Below are positions 36,268 to 44,826 of a DNA stretch of 64,000 bases, piece by piece. How positions within the stretch are numbered: the stretch's first letter is position 1; the number at the start of each line of letters is the position of its first letter. The position numbers and the translations under genes are program-made. The stretch comes from Streptomyces sp. MNU76 (GTDB lineage: Bacteria; Actinomycetota; Actinomycetes; Streptomycetales; Streptomycetaceae): NCBI RefSeq assembly GCF_020982545.1, contig NZ_JAJKLK010000003.1, positions 62,001 through 126,000 of the forward strand, read 5' to 3'. The notes under the pieces are model-generated. The model made no database searches and had not been told where the DNA came from. It saw only the letters and a list, made by a program, of their open reading frames with translations.

Positions 36268-37861
36268 GCTTGTTCTTTTTCTTTCGGTCTCGAACGGTGT
36301 CTCGAACTGGGTCGCTCACCTGGGGATTCGCCGGACGTGGGGGCGGCCTTCGTCTGATCCTGTGCTCCGACCAAGGTGCACGTGACCACGACGAAGGCCG
36401 TGAGGGTGAGTCTGCTGCGTGATGCTGTCCGGAGTGAAGCGTTCGCGGAAGCGTCACGCTTCCGGGGCGAGTTCTACGAGTGTCTGACGGCTCGGCGCGA
36501 CGAGTTGTTCGAACTCACCGACGCGGTGCTGTGTGCGGAGGGGGCGGTGAAGTCCCCGGTGGATCTGACGCTGCTGCCCGAGCATCGTCGTGGGCACGGC
36601 GCGATGTACGGCGGACTGAACCACGGACGGATCGATGTCGGCCGGCTGCGGACCGTGCTGGCCGGGCTGTCGCTGCCGCGTTTCGACGGCGGGCGCCTGG
36701 TCCTGGCGGTCGACGTGTCGCCGTGGCTTCGCTCGGACGCGCCGTGCTCGGCCGAGCGGCTGTTCTGCCACGTATACGGCCGCGCGAAGACGGCGTCACA
36801 GTTCATTCCGGGCTGGCCCTATTCCTTCGTGGCCGTGCTGGAGCCGGGCGCCACGTCCTGGACCGCGATCCTGGACGCGGTCCGGCTCGGCCCGGCGGAC
36901 GACGCGACCGCCATCACCGCCGCCCAGCTGCGGGGCGTCGTGGAGCGGCTCGTCACCGCTGGCCAGTGGCAGACCGGGGACCCGCATATCGTGATCGTCA
37001 GCGACGCCGGCTATGACGTCACCCGCCTGGCGTGGGTCCTGCGTGACCTGCCCGTCGAGCTGGTCGGCAGGGTCCGGTCCGACCGCGTCATGCGGTTGCC
37101 GAAGCCGTCCCGCCGGCCGGGGACGAATGGCCGGCCGCCCAAGCACGGCCCGGAGTTCCGCTTCACCAGGCCGGAGACCTGGCCCGAGCCCGCGATCACC
37201 ACCGTCACCGACACCAGCAACTACGGCAAGGCCGAGACTCAGGCATGGGACCGAGTCCACCCAAGGCTCACCCACCGCTCGTCCTGGCTCGACCACGACG
37301 GTGAACTACCCCTGGTTGAGGGCACGTTGATTCGACTGAAGGTCGAGCACCTGTCAAAGGAACGAGACGCGCCGCCGGTGTGGTTATGGTCCTCGAAGAC
37401 CGGCGCCACCCCGGACGATGTGGACCGTTTCTGGCAGGCATTTCTCCGTCGATTCGATCTGGAGCACACCTTCCGCTTCGCAAAACAGACCCTCGGCTGG
37501 ACCACCCCGAAGCTCCGTACTCCCGAGGCGGCGGACCGCTGGACCTGGATCCTGATCGTCGCTCACACCCAGCTCCGGCTCGCCCGACCGCTCGCTACGG
37601 ACCTCCGCCGGCCCTGGGAGAAACCCACCACCCCGGACCGGCTCAGCCCGGCCCGGGTCCGCCGGGGGTTCAGGAACATCCGCGCTCACCTCGCCTGCCC
37701 GGCCCGCGTTCCCAAACCCCAAGGCGCCGGCCCCGGACGCCCACCCGGCGCCAAGAACAGACACCGGGCACCCCGCTACGACGTCGGCAAGACCGTCAAA
37801 CGCCCCGAGACCCTCAAGGCCATCGGCAAGCCCGGAAGATCTTGGTAGATAAAGAACAAGC
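36268..37861 (+). mobile_element. insertion sequence, about 1594 bp, one transposase gene
   Basis: Perfect 11-bp terminal inverted repeats: GCTTGTTCTTT (36268-36278) and AAAGAACAAGC (37851-37861). TAG flanks both sides (36265-36267 and 37862-37864) as a 3-bp target repeat, or CTAG counting the shared C. It abuts the MITE-like element with no spacer. The ends differ from those of the MITE, so the two are unrelated. Confidence 0.9.
36376..37848 (+). CDS. IS transposase (DDE, IS701/ISNCY-like, NF041680-type)
   Basis: 490 residues from GTG 36376; GTG 36382 is an alternative start. The catalytic DDE triad is visible: D113 in LVLAVDVSPW, D210 in IVIVSDAGYD and E363 in FDLEHTFRFAKQTLGW. The C-terminus is Arg/Pro-rich and basic. 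No frameshift or stop is seen, so the element may still be active. It occupies nearly all of the insertion sequence. Confidence 0.9.
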   Translation: MHVTTTKAVRVSLLRDAVRSEAFAEASRFRGEFYECLTARRDELFELTDAVLCAEGAVKSPVDLTLLPEHRRGHGAMYGGLNHGRIDVGRLRTVLAGLSLPRFDGGRLVLAVDVSPWLRSDAPCSAERLFCHVYGRAKTASQFIPGWPYSFVAVLEPGATSWTAILDAVRLGPADDATAITAAQLRGVVERLVTAGQWQTGDPHIVIVSDAGYDVTRLAWVLRDLPVELVGRVRSDRVMRLPKPSRRPGTNGRPPKHGPEFRFTRPETWPEPAITTVTDTSNYGKAETQAWDRVHPRLTHRSSWLDHDGELPLVEGTLIRLKVEHLSKERDAPPVWLWSSKTGATPDDVDRFWQAFLRRFDLEHTFRFAKQTLGWTTPKLRTPEAADRWTWILIVAHTQLRLARPLATDLRRPWEKPTTPDRLSPARVRRGFRNIRAHLACPARVPKPQGAGPGRPPGAKNRHRAPRYDVGKTVKRPETLKAIGKPGRSW

Positions 37862-37892
37862 TAGGCGCGCGCCACCGGCTCGCGCGGTCGGT

Positions 37893-37930
37893 CCGAAGGC
37901 CCGGTTCCCTCGAAGGGGCCGGGCCTTCGG
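37893..37930 (+). terminator. probable original hrdB terminator, displaced
   Basis: CCGAAGGCCCGG (37893-37904) pairs with CCGGGCCTTCGG (37919-37930), 14-base loop. If the two mobile elements are removed it would lie about 30 bases after the hrdB stop. Confidence 0.7.
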
Positions 37931-38008
37931 CGTGTGTGCGGCATGCGAAAGCCGGTCCTGTGGATCACTCTGGGTGTGCCACCCAAAGACCCGGAGTGAG
38001 GAGCGCGC

Positions 38009-38824
38009 ATGCGTCGATCGTTCGCCCGACTGCTGGCCGTCGCGGCCACCACGGCCGTCATACCGCTGGTGTCACCGCCACCGGCGACGGCCGAGGTCGT
38101 CATCGGCGGTCATCCGGTCGAGATCTCCCAGGCGCCCTGGACGGTGGCGCTCTCCAGCCGTGACCGGTTCGGAGGTACGCGGGCCGGACAGTTCTGCGGC
38201 GGTGTCCTGGTCGGCCCCACGACGGTGCTGACGGCCGCGCACTGCCTCAGCGAGGGCGTCCTGGGGGGACCGCCGGAACGCGTCCCCGACCTGCGGGTCA
38301 TCTCCGGTCGCGCCGAGCTGCAGTCAGCCGAGGGCGCGGAGATCCCGGTGAGCGGCGCCTGGGTCAATCCCGAGTACGACCCCTATACGAACGCGGGGGA
38401 CTTCGCGGTGGTCACCCTCGCCGCGCCGCTGCCCGAGAGCTCCGTCATCGCACTGGCGGGCGCGGGGGACGCGGCGTACGCGCCGGGCACGCCGGCGGCG
38501 GTCTACGGCTGGGGGGACACCACGGGCGCCGGGGACTACACACAGGGTCTGCGGGCCGCCTCGGTGCAGGTACTGGCCGACGCCGTCTGCGAGCGGGCCT
38601 ATCCCGGCAGCGCCGAGGGCCGGTACCAGTCCGACTCCATGGTGTGTGCCGGGGAGCAGAACGGCGGCCGGGACGCCTGCCAGGGGGACAGCGGAGGGCC
38701 GCTGGTCGCCCGGGGGAAGCTGATCGGCCTCGTGTCGTGGGGCAGCGGCTGTGGGCTCGCCGGGAATCCCGGCGTCTACACCAGGGGCTCGTACGTGGCC
38801 CGGGTGCTGGCGGTAAGCCGCTGA
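38009..38824 (+). CDS. secreted trypsin-like serine protease (S1)
   Basis: 271 residues from ATG 38009 with GAGGAGCGC upstream. A signal peptide covers about residues 1-28 (RRSFARLLAVAATTAV, cleavage near ATA-EV). Mature-type start VVIGGHPV replaces the classical IVGG. The catalytic triad is H in LTAAHC, D in NAGDFAVVTL and S in CQGDSGGPL; Asp six residues before the Ser (RDACQGDSGG) predicts trypsin-like specificity for Arg/Lys. Six cysteines could form three disulfides. Confidence 0.93.
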   Translation: MRRSFARLLAVAATTAVIPLVSPPPATAEVVIGGHPVEISQAPWTVALSSRDRFGGTRAGQFCGGVLVGPTTVLTAAHCLSEGVLGGPPERVPDLRVISGRAELQSAEGAEIPVSGAWVNPEYDPYTNAGDFAVVTLAAPLPESSVIALAGAGDAAYAPGTPAAVYGWGDTTGAGDYTQGLRAASVQVLADAVCERAYPGSAEGRYQSDSMVCAGEQNGGRDACQGDSGGPLVARGKLIGLVSWGSGCGLAGNPGVYTRGSYVARVLAVSR

Positions 38825-38879
38825 GACGGCGCTGAGGCGCCGTACGCGGTCACGCGCCCCCGCGAGGGCGGGACGAGAG

Positions 38880-38916
38880 CGGGCGGCCACCCCGTGGGTA
38901 CGGGAGTGGCCGCCCG
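38880..38916. terminator. hairpin between protease and DUF7455 genes
   Basis: CGGGCGGCCAC (38880-38890) pairs with GTGGCCGCCCG (38906-38916); convergent genes, likely bidirectional. Confidence 0.75.
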
Positions 38917-38962
38917 GTCACCGGCCTCAAGCCGGTGGCGGCTCGTCGTCAGGTGCGAAGCG

Positions 38963-39193
38963 TCAGCGCTCGTCCTCTTCTGCGGTCGCGGGAACGGCCG
39001 TGAGCCGCTCCGTCTCGTCCTGTATCTCCGCGGCGATCTTCTTGAGCTCCGGCTCGAACTTGCGGCCGTGGTGGGCGCAGAACAGCAGCTCTCCACCGCT
39101 CAGCAGGACGACGCGCAGATAGGCCTGGGCGCCGCAGCGGTCGCATCGGTCAGCGGCCGTCAGCGGGGTCGCGGGGGTCAGAACAGTAGTCAC
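38963..39193 (-). CDS. small DUF7455-type zinc-ribbon-like protein
   Basis: 76 residues from GTG 39193 with GAAGAGGCGAC upstream. AADRCDRCGAQAYLRVVL and LLFCAHHGRKFEPELKK contain two CxxC/CxxH pairs able to bind zinc. A common small actinobacterial protein of unknown role, often near parE or sigma factor genes. Confidence 0.82.
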   Translation of the reverse strand: MTTVLTPATPLTAADRCDRCGAQAYLRVVLLSGGELLFCAHHGRKFEPELKKIAAEIQDETERLTAVPATAEEDER

Positions 39194-39671
39194 GTCGCCT
39201 CTTCTCTAGCTCGACGAGCTGTCGTACCAGGGTCAACATCCAACCAGGCCGAAAACGTTCCCGCTCGCGGCTTTAACTCGAAAAAATCTTTCCGGGCCGG
39301 CTGTCTGCTGCCGGTTGGCGGCGAATGGGCCGTAGTGCGTGTCTTCGTGTCGTACGGGTTCGCGCTGTCTGTCAGTCGTTCTTCGGTGGTTCTGGCGGTT
39401 GTTCTTTCGGTTGTACGGTCCTCCCGGCTGGGTTGCCGGTTGTTCATGAGGACGTGCCCGGAGCCTAAATGGTTCATGCCTGGAAGGGAACGTGATATGT
39501 ACTTCACCCCATCGAGGGATCGAACGCGTATGCGACTCTGGACTACTCTGAGTTTCGGACGAGGGTTGCGTTACAACGGCTCTACCAGGCCTCGGTACCC
39601 TCGGAGCGGCAACAGAGCCCGGCCCCTTACCCAAAAGGGCCTCACCTGAAATTCAGCGAGGAGCGAACCGC
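39194..39671. promoter_or_regulatory. divergent promoter region between DUF7455 gene and parE
   Basis: 478 bases, less GC-rich than the genes. TCGAAC-GCGT-ATGCGA at 39520-39535 matches the LexA box in 10 of 12 positions. No gene is supported. Confidence 0.4.
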
Positions 39672-41795
39672 GTGACCGCCGATACGTCCGTGCCGTCCAC
39701 AGCGCTGCTGACCGGAGCAGACCGGGACGGTTCCAACTACACCGCGCGGCACCTGCTCGTCCTCGAGGGGCTCGAGGCCGTGCGGAAGCGCCCCGGCATG
39801 TACATCGGCTCGACCGACAGTCGAGGCCTGATGCACTGCCTGTGGGAAATCATCGACAACTCCGTGGACGAGGCCCTCGGAGGCTACTGCGACCACATCG
39901 AGGTGATCCTCCACGACGACGCCTCCGTGGAGGTGCGGGACAACGGCCGTGGCATCCCGGTCGACGTCGAGCCCAAGACCGGCCTGTCCGGTGTCGAGGT
40001 CGTCATGACCAAGCTGCACGCCGGCGGCAAGTTCGGCGGCGGCTCGTACGCGGCCTCGGGTGGTCTGCACGGCGTGGGCGCCTCCGTGGTGAACGCGCTC
40101 TCCGCCCGCCTGGACGTCGAGGTCGACCGCAACGGCGGCACCCACGCCATCAGCTTCCGGCGCGGCGTCCCCGGCGCCTTCGCGGGCAACGGACCGGACG
40201 CCAAGTTCGAGGCGACCGGAGGTCTGCGCAAGGGCAAGCGGATCCCGAAGACGCGCACCGGCACGCGCGTGCGCTACTGGGCCGACCGCCAGATCTTCCT
40301 CAAGGACGCCAAGCTCTCACTGGAGAACCTGCACCAGCGCGCCCGCCAGACCGCCTTTCTCGTGCCCGGTCTGACGATCGTCGTCCGGGACGAGTTCGGC
40401 CTCGGCGAGGGCGGGAGCAAGGGCGAGGAGTCGTTCCGCTTCGACGGCGGCATCAGCGAGTTCTGCGAGTACCTGGCCTCCGACAAGCCGGTCTGCGACG
40501 TCCTCCGCTTCTCCGGGCAGGGCACCTTCAGGGAGACCGTGCCCGTCCTGGACGAGCACGGTCAGATGACGCCCACGCAGGTCACCCGCGAACTCGGCGT
40601 CGATGTCGCCATGCGCTGGGGCACCGGCTACGACACGACCCTCAAGTCGTTCGTGAACATCATCGCCACCCCCAAGGGCGGCACCCACGTCGCGGGCTTC
40701 GAGCAGGCCGTGGCCGCCACGATGAACGAGGTGCTGCGCGCCAAGAAGATGCTGCGCGTGGCCGAGGACGACATCGTCAAGGACGACGCCCTCGAAGGCC
40801 TGACCGCCGTCGTCACCGTGCGGCTCGCCGAGCCGCAGTTCGAGGGCCAGACCAAGGAGGTCCTGGGCACCTCGGCGGCCCGGCGCATCGTGACGCAGGT
40901 GGTCGCCAAGGAGCTCAAGGCGTTCCTGACCTCCGCCAAGCGGGACGCCGCCGCCCAGGCGCGGGTCGTCATGGAGAAGGCCGTCGCCGCCGCTCGGACG
41001 CGCATCGCCGCACGTCAGCACAAGGACGCGCAGCGTCGGAAGACCGCGCTGGAATCGTCCTCGCTACCGGCCAAGCTGGCCGACTGCCGCAGCGACGACG
41101 TGGAGCGCAGCGAGCTGTTCATCGTCGAGGGTGACTCGGCGCTCGGTACGGCCAAGCTCGCCCGGAACTCCGAGTTCCAGGCGCTGCTGCCGATCCGGGG
41201 CAAGATCCTCAACGTCCAGAAGTCGTCCGTGACCGACATGCTCAAGAACGCCGAGTGCGGCGCGATCATCCAGGTCATAGGGGCGGGCTCGGGGCGGACC
41301 TTCGACATCGACGCCGCCCGCTACGGCAAGATCATCATGATGACCGACGCCGATGTGGACGGGTCGCACATCCGGTGTCTGCTGTTGACGCTCTTCCAGC
41401 GGTACATGCGGCCGATGGTCGAGGCGGGACGCGTCTTCGCGGCGGTGCCCCCGCTGCACCGGATCGAGCTGGTCCAGCCGAAGAAGGGCCAGGACAAGTA
41501 CGTCTACACGTACTCGGACCGTGAGCTGCGCGACAAGCTGCTGGAGTTCCAGAGCAAGGGCGTCCGGTACAAGGACTCCATCCAGCGCTACAAGGGTCTC
41601 GGCGAGATGGACGCGGACCAGCTGGCGGAGACCACGATGGACCCGCGCCACCGCACGCTGCGGCGGATCAACCTGTCGGACCTGGAGGCGGCGGAGCAGG
41701 TCTTCGACCTGCTGATGGGCAACGACGTCGCACCGCGCAAGGAGTTCATCTCCAGCTCCGCGGCGACGCTGGACCGGTCGCGCATCGACGCGTAG
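39672..41795 (+). CDS. parE: DNA topoisomerase IV subunit B (ParE)
   Basis: 707 residues from GTG 39672 with GAGGAGCGAACC upstream. The GHKL ATPase domain has EIIDNSVDEALGG, DNGRGIPVDV and GGLHGVGASVVNAL; the TOPRIM metal site is in VEGDSALGTAK and DADVDGSHIRCLL. It pairs with ParC to decatenate chromosomes. Assigned as ParE rather than GyrB because Streptomyces gyrB lies next to gyrA near oriC, while this copy sits in the hrdB-parC neighbourhood and a parC gene is found at 50222-52678. Confidence 0.92.
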   Translation: MTADTSVPSTALLTGADRDGSNYTARHLLVLEGLEAVRKRPGMYIGSTDSRGLMHCLWEIIDNSVDEALGGYCDHIEVILHDDASVEVRDNGRGIPVDVEPKTGLSGVEVVMTKLHAGGKFGGGSYAASGGLHGVGASVVNALSARLDVEVDRNGGTHAISFRRGVPGAFAGNGPDAKFEATGGLRKGKRIPKTRTGTRVRYWADRQIFLKDAKLSLENLHQRARQTAFLVPGLTIVVRDEFGLGEGGSKGEESFRFDGGISEFCEYLASDKPVCDVLRFSGQGTFRETVPVLDEHGQMTPTQVTRELGVDVAMRWGTGYDTTLKSFVNIIATPKGGTHVAGFEQAVAATMNEVLRAKKMLRVAEDDIVKDDALEGLTAVVTVRLAEPQFEGQTKEVLGTSAARRIVTQVVAKELKAFLTSAKRDAAAQARVVMEKAVAAARTRIAARQHKDAQRRKTALESSSLPAKLADCRSDDVERSELFIVEGDSALGTAKLARNSEFQALLPIRGKILNVQKSSVTDMLKNAECGAIIQVIGAGSGRTFDIDAARYGKIIMMTDADVDGSHIRCLLLTLFQRYMRPMVEAGRVFAAVPPLHRIELVQPKKGQDKYVYTYSDRELRDKLLEFQSKGVRYKDSIQRYKGLGEMDADQLAETTMDPRHRTLRRINLSDLEAAEQVFDLLMGNDVAPRKEFISSSAATLDRSRIDA

Positions 41796-41877
41796 CCGCC
41801 GCGCCGCGCCGGACCCGGGGCACCTGTCCCGGCCCGGCGGGCGCGTCGGGGGCGCGCTCCCTCGGCCCGTACGTGAA

Positions 41878-41920
41878 CCCGGTGGGCCTCCTGCGTCGCA
41901 AGTGCGGGAGGCCCACCGGG
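41878..41920 (+). terminator. parE terminator hairpin
   Basis: CCCGGTGGGCCTCC (41878-41891) pairs perfectly with GGAGGCCCACCGGG (41907-41920), followed by GTTTC. Confidence 0.85.
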
Positions 41921-41991
41921 GTTTCACCTGATGGGGTGAACAATCGGGAAGAGGTACGTCAGGGGTCCTTCCGTTCTGTCCATGCTTGGGC

Positions 41992-42531
41992 ATGCAGTCA
42001 AGCACCGGCCGTCCCCGTCGAAGCGGGGGTGGTTCTGAGAGCCCGGTTGAGCAGCACGAGGGGCACGGCCTCGCCAGCGCGGACGTGCGGTTCGACGATC
42101 CCTGGTACGACGCGCTGGCCTCCGGCTGGGGGGAGTTGGACGGCGCAGGCGGACCGGCCGCGGTCACGGCCGACGCGCGGGAGAGCCGCGGCGAGGGCAC
42201 GGCGGACGTCTATCTGGAGGTCCAGCGGAGCGCGGCCTTCCAGGAGGTGCGCAGTCGCTACCGCAGGTTCGTGATCCCGGGTGTCGCCGTCTTCTTCACC
42301 TGGTACGTGGCCTACGTCGTGGCGGCGACCACCGCCCCGGAGCTGATGGCACGCCCGGTGGCGGGAGCGGTGAACGTGGCGATGCTGGCGGGGCTCGGGC
42401 AGTTCCTCACCACGTTCCTGTTCACCTGGGCCTACGCGCGCCACGCGAGGCTGCGCCGGGACCGGGCGGCGCTCGATCTGCGCTGGGACACCCAGGAGTT
42501 GACGCGCGGTGTCCGAGGGGGTGCGCGGTGA
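41992..42531 (+). CDS. DUF485 membrane protein, partner of solute symporter
   Basis: 179 residues from ATG 41992. The N-terminal 85 residues are polar; then a DUF485 domain (FQEVRSRYRRFVIPGVAVFF, two membrane spans, TTFLFTWAYARHARLRRDR). Such proteins accompany SSS-family acetate/monocarboxylate symporters (YjcH/ActP, MctB/MctC). Its stop overlaps the symporter start in GTGA, so translation is coupled. Confidence 0.88.
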   Translation: MQSSTGRPRRSGGGSESPVEQHEGHGLASADVRFDDPWYDALASGWGELDGAGGPAAVTADARESRGEGTADVYLEVQRSAAFQEVRSRYRRFVIPGVAVFFTWYVAYVVAATTAPELMARPVAGAVNVAMLAGLGQFLTTFLFTWAYARHARLRRDRAALDLRWDTQELTRGVRGGAR

Positions 42532-44120
42532 CCGCTGATCATCAGACGCTGGCACTGGTGCTGTTCAGCGCGTTCGTGGCGGTCACGTTGGGCATCACCA
42601 CGTGGGTGAGCCGCCATCGGCATGGCTCCGCCGAGGAGTTCTACGCCGGCGGGCGGCTCTTCTCGCCCATGGAGAATGGTTTTGCCATCGCGGGCGACTA
42701 CATGTCCGCCGCTTCCTTCCTCGGCATCTCCGGGCTCATCGCGCTCTTCGGGTACGACGGGCTGCTCTACTCCGTGGGCTTCCTGGTGGCCTGGCTCGTG
42801 GTGCTGTTCCTGGTGGCCGAACTGGTGCGCAACTGCGGGCGGTTCACACTCGCCGACGTCGTCGCGGCGCGGATGAACGAGCGGCCGGTGCGGATCGCCG
42901 CGGGGACCTCCTCGGTTGCCGTGTCCGTTCTGTACCTGGTGGCGCAGATGGTGGGCGCGGGCACCCTTGTCGCGCTGCTGCTGGGGGGAGAGGGTGAGGC
43001 GGCGCAGACCTGGACGGTCATCGGGGTCGGCGCGCTCATGGTCGTCTACGTGTCGTTGGGCGGAATGCGGGCCACCACCTGGATTCAGATCGTGAAAGCG
43101 GTCCTGCTGATGGGCGGGGCGATCGCCCTGACCGTGCTCGTACTGGTGCGGTTCCACGGCGACTTCGACCAGTTGCTGCGGACGGCGGCCGAGCGCAGCG
43201 GACACGGCGACGCGTTCCTCGCACCCGGGCTGCGGTACGGCGGGGACTGGACCGCGCGGTTCGACTTCATCAGCCTCGGGCTCGCCCTGGTGCTGGGCAC
43301 CGCCGGGCTGCCGCACATCCTGTCCCGCTTCTACACGGTGCCCACGGCGCGAGCCGCACGCCGCTCGGTCGTCTGGTCGATCGGTCTCATCGGCGGCTTC
43401 TATCTGATGACGATCGTGCTGGGCTTCGGCGCGGCCGCCATCGTCGGCCCGGAGGCCGTGCGGGGCTCCAACGCCGCCGGGAACACCGCGGTTCCGCTGC
43501 TGGCCCTGGACCTGGGCGGCGGTGCCGACTCCACCGGTGGAACGGTTCTGTTCGCGATCGTCGCGGCCATCGCCTTCGCCACGATCCTCGCGGTCGTCGC
43601 CGGGATCACCCTTGCGTCGTCGGCGTCCGTCGCCCATGACCTGTACGCCTCGTTGCGGCGCAGGCGTTCGAAGCCGCGCAGTGAGGTCGCGGTGGCACGG
43701 ACGGCCGCCGTCGGTATCGGCGTGGTCGCGATCGGGCTGGGGCTGCTGGCCAAGGATCTGAACGTGGCCTTCCTCGTCGGCCTGGCCTTCGCGGTCGCCG
43801 CCTCCGCCAACCTGCCCGTCCTGCTGTACTCGCTGTTCTGGCGGAGGTTCACCACACGGGGGGCGGTGTGGTCCGTCTACGGCGGACTGATCCCCTCCGT
43901 GGTCCTCGTGCTGCTGTCGCCGGTGGCTTCCGGAGGCGCCGACTCGTTGTTCCCCGGTCTCGACTTCCAGTACTTCCCCCTGCAGAACCCCGGGATCGTC
44001 TCCATCCCGCTGGGCTTCCTCGCCGGCTGGCTCGGCACGGTCACCTCCGCCGAGCCGCCCGACGCGGCGAAGCACGCGGAGACGGAGGTGCGGTCGCTCA
44101 CGGGCGCGGGGGCGGTGTGA
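42528..44120 (+). CDS. sodium/solute symporter, acetate (ActP/MctC)-type
   Basis: 530 residues from GTG 42528. About 13 membrane spans; SSS-family hallmarks EEFYAGGRLFSPMENGFAIA, GDYMSAASFLGI and GLPHILSRFYTVPTARAARR. Expected to take up acetate or other short carboxylates with Na+ or H+. It is in one operon with DUF485 and convergent with a two-component system of the citrate/C4-dicarboxylate type, which may control it. Confidence 0.9.
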   Translation: MTADHQTLALVLFSAFVAVTLGITTWVSRHRHGSAEEFYAGGRLFSPMENGFAIAGDYMSAASFLGISGLIALFGYDGLLYSVGFLVAWLVVLFLVAELVRNCGRFTLADVVAARMNERPVRIAAGTSSVAVSVLYLVAQMVGAGTLVALLLGGEGEAAQTWTVIGVGALMVVYVSLGGMRATTWIQIVKAVLLMGGAIALTVLVLVRFHGDFDQLLRTAAERSGHGDAFLAPGLRYGGDWTARFDFISLGLALVLGTAGLPHILSRFYTVPTARAARRSVVWSIGLIGGFYLMTIVLGFGAAAIVGPEAVRGSNAAGNTAVPLLALDLGGGADSTGGTVLFAIVAAIAFATILAVVAGITLASSASVAHDLYASLRRRRSKPRSEVAVARTAAVGIGVVAIGLGLLAKDLNVAFLVGLAFAVAASANLPVLLYSLFWRRFTTRGAVWSVYGGLIPSVVLVLLSPVASGGADSLFPGLDFQYFPLQNPGIVSIPLGFLAGWLGTVTSAEPPDAAKHAETEVRSLTGAGAV

Positions 44121-44145
44121 GCGCTCCGGAGACCACGCCCGTTCC

Positions 44146-44826
44146 TCAGGCGCGCGTCGCCCACTCGTAGCGGTGTTCCGGGCGGCCGGCGTCACCGTAC
44201 TTGAGGGTCAGCCGGGCCCGGCCGGTGCGTTCCAGGAGCTTCAGATAGCGCTGGGCGGTCTGGCGGCTCAAGCCCGTCCGCTCGGCGATCTCCTGGGCGG
44301 ACAGCGCGCCCTCGGCGCTCATCAGGGCACGGCGCACGAGCTCGGTGGTGGTGGGGGAGTGCCCCTTGGGCAGGTCCGGTTCGCCGCTTGCCGAGAGTGC
44401 GCCGAAGATCCGGTCGACCTCGGCCTGTTCGGCCTCCCCGCCGCCGTCCAGGGTGCGCCGCAGCTCCGCGTAGGCCTCCAGCTTCGCCCGCAGCCCGGCG
44501 AACGCGAACGGTTTCACCAGGTACTGCAGCGCGCCCTGGCGCATCGCGGCCTGGACGGTCGAGACGTCACGGGCCGCCGTCACCATGATCACGTCGGTCT
44601 CGTGGCCCCGACGGCGCATCTCCTGCACGACCACGAGGCCCGTGCCGTCCGGCAGATAGTGGTCCAGGAGGACCAGATCCACGTGCGGCGACGTCTCCAG
44701 CAGGTGCAACGCCTCCGCCGCGCTGTGGGCCACACCGGCGACGTGGAAACCGGCGACCTTCTCCACGTAGGCGGCGTTGACGCGGGCGACCCTGGCGTCG
44801 TCGTCCACGATCAGGACCTCGATCAT
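44146..44826 (-). CDS. response regulator, CitB/DcuR family
   Basis: 226 residues. The receiver domain has acidic pocket DDD at 8-10, phospho-acceptor D55 (LLDHYLPDGTG) and the K in YLVKPFAF. The C-terminal DNA-binding domain has the helix-turn-helix SAQEIAERTGLSRQTAQRY. The ATG lies four bases inside the end of the kinase gene, so the two are translationally coupled. Confidence 0.92.
   Translation of the reverse strand: MIEVLIVDDDARVARVNAAYVEKVAGFHVAGVAHSAAEALHLLETSPHVDLVLLDHYLPDGTGLVVVQEMRRRGHETDVIMVTAARDVSTVQAAMRQGALQYLVKPFAFAGLRAKLEAYAELRRTLDGGGEAEQAEVDRIFGALSASGEPDLPKGHSPTTTELVRRALMSAEGALSAQEIAERTGLSRQTAQRYLKLLERTGRARLTLKYGDAGRPEHRYEWATRA

Noticed and set aside
36103..37861. Composite transposon of MITE plus IS
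   Set aside because: The terminal repeats of the two elements differ, and each has its own TAG/CTAG boundaries, so they are better read as two separate insertions.
39500..39560. tRNA-like stretch (GATCGAACGC near 39519)
   Set aside because: No acceptor or D-arm pairing could be built around it.
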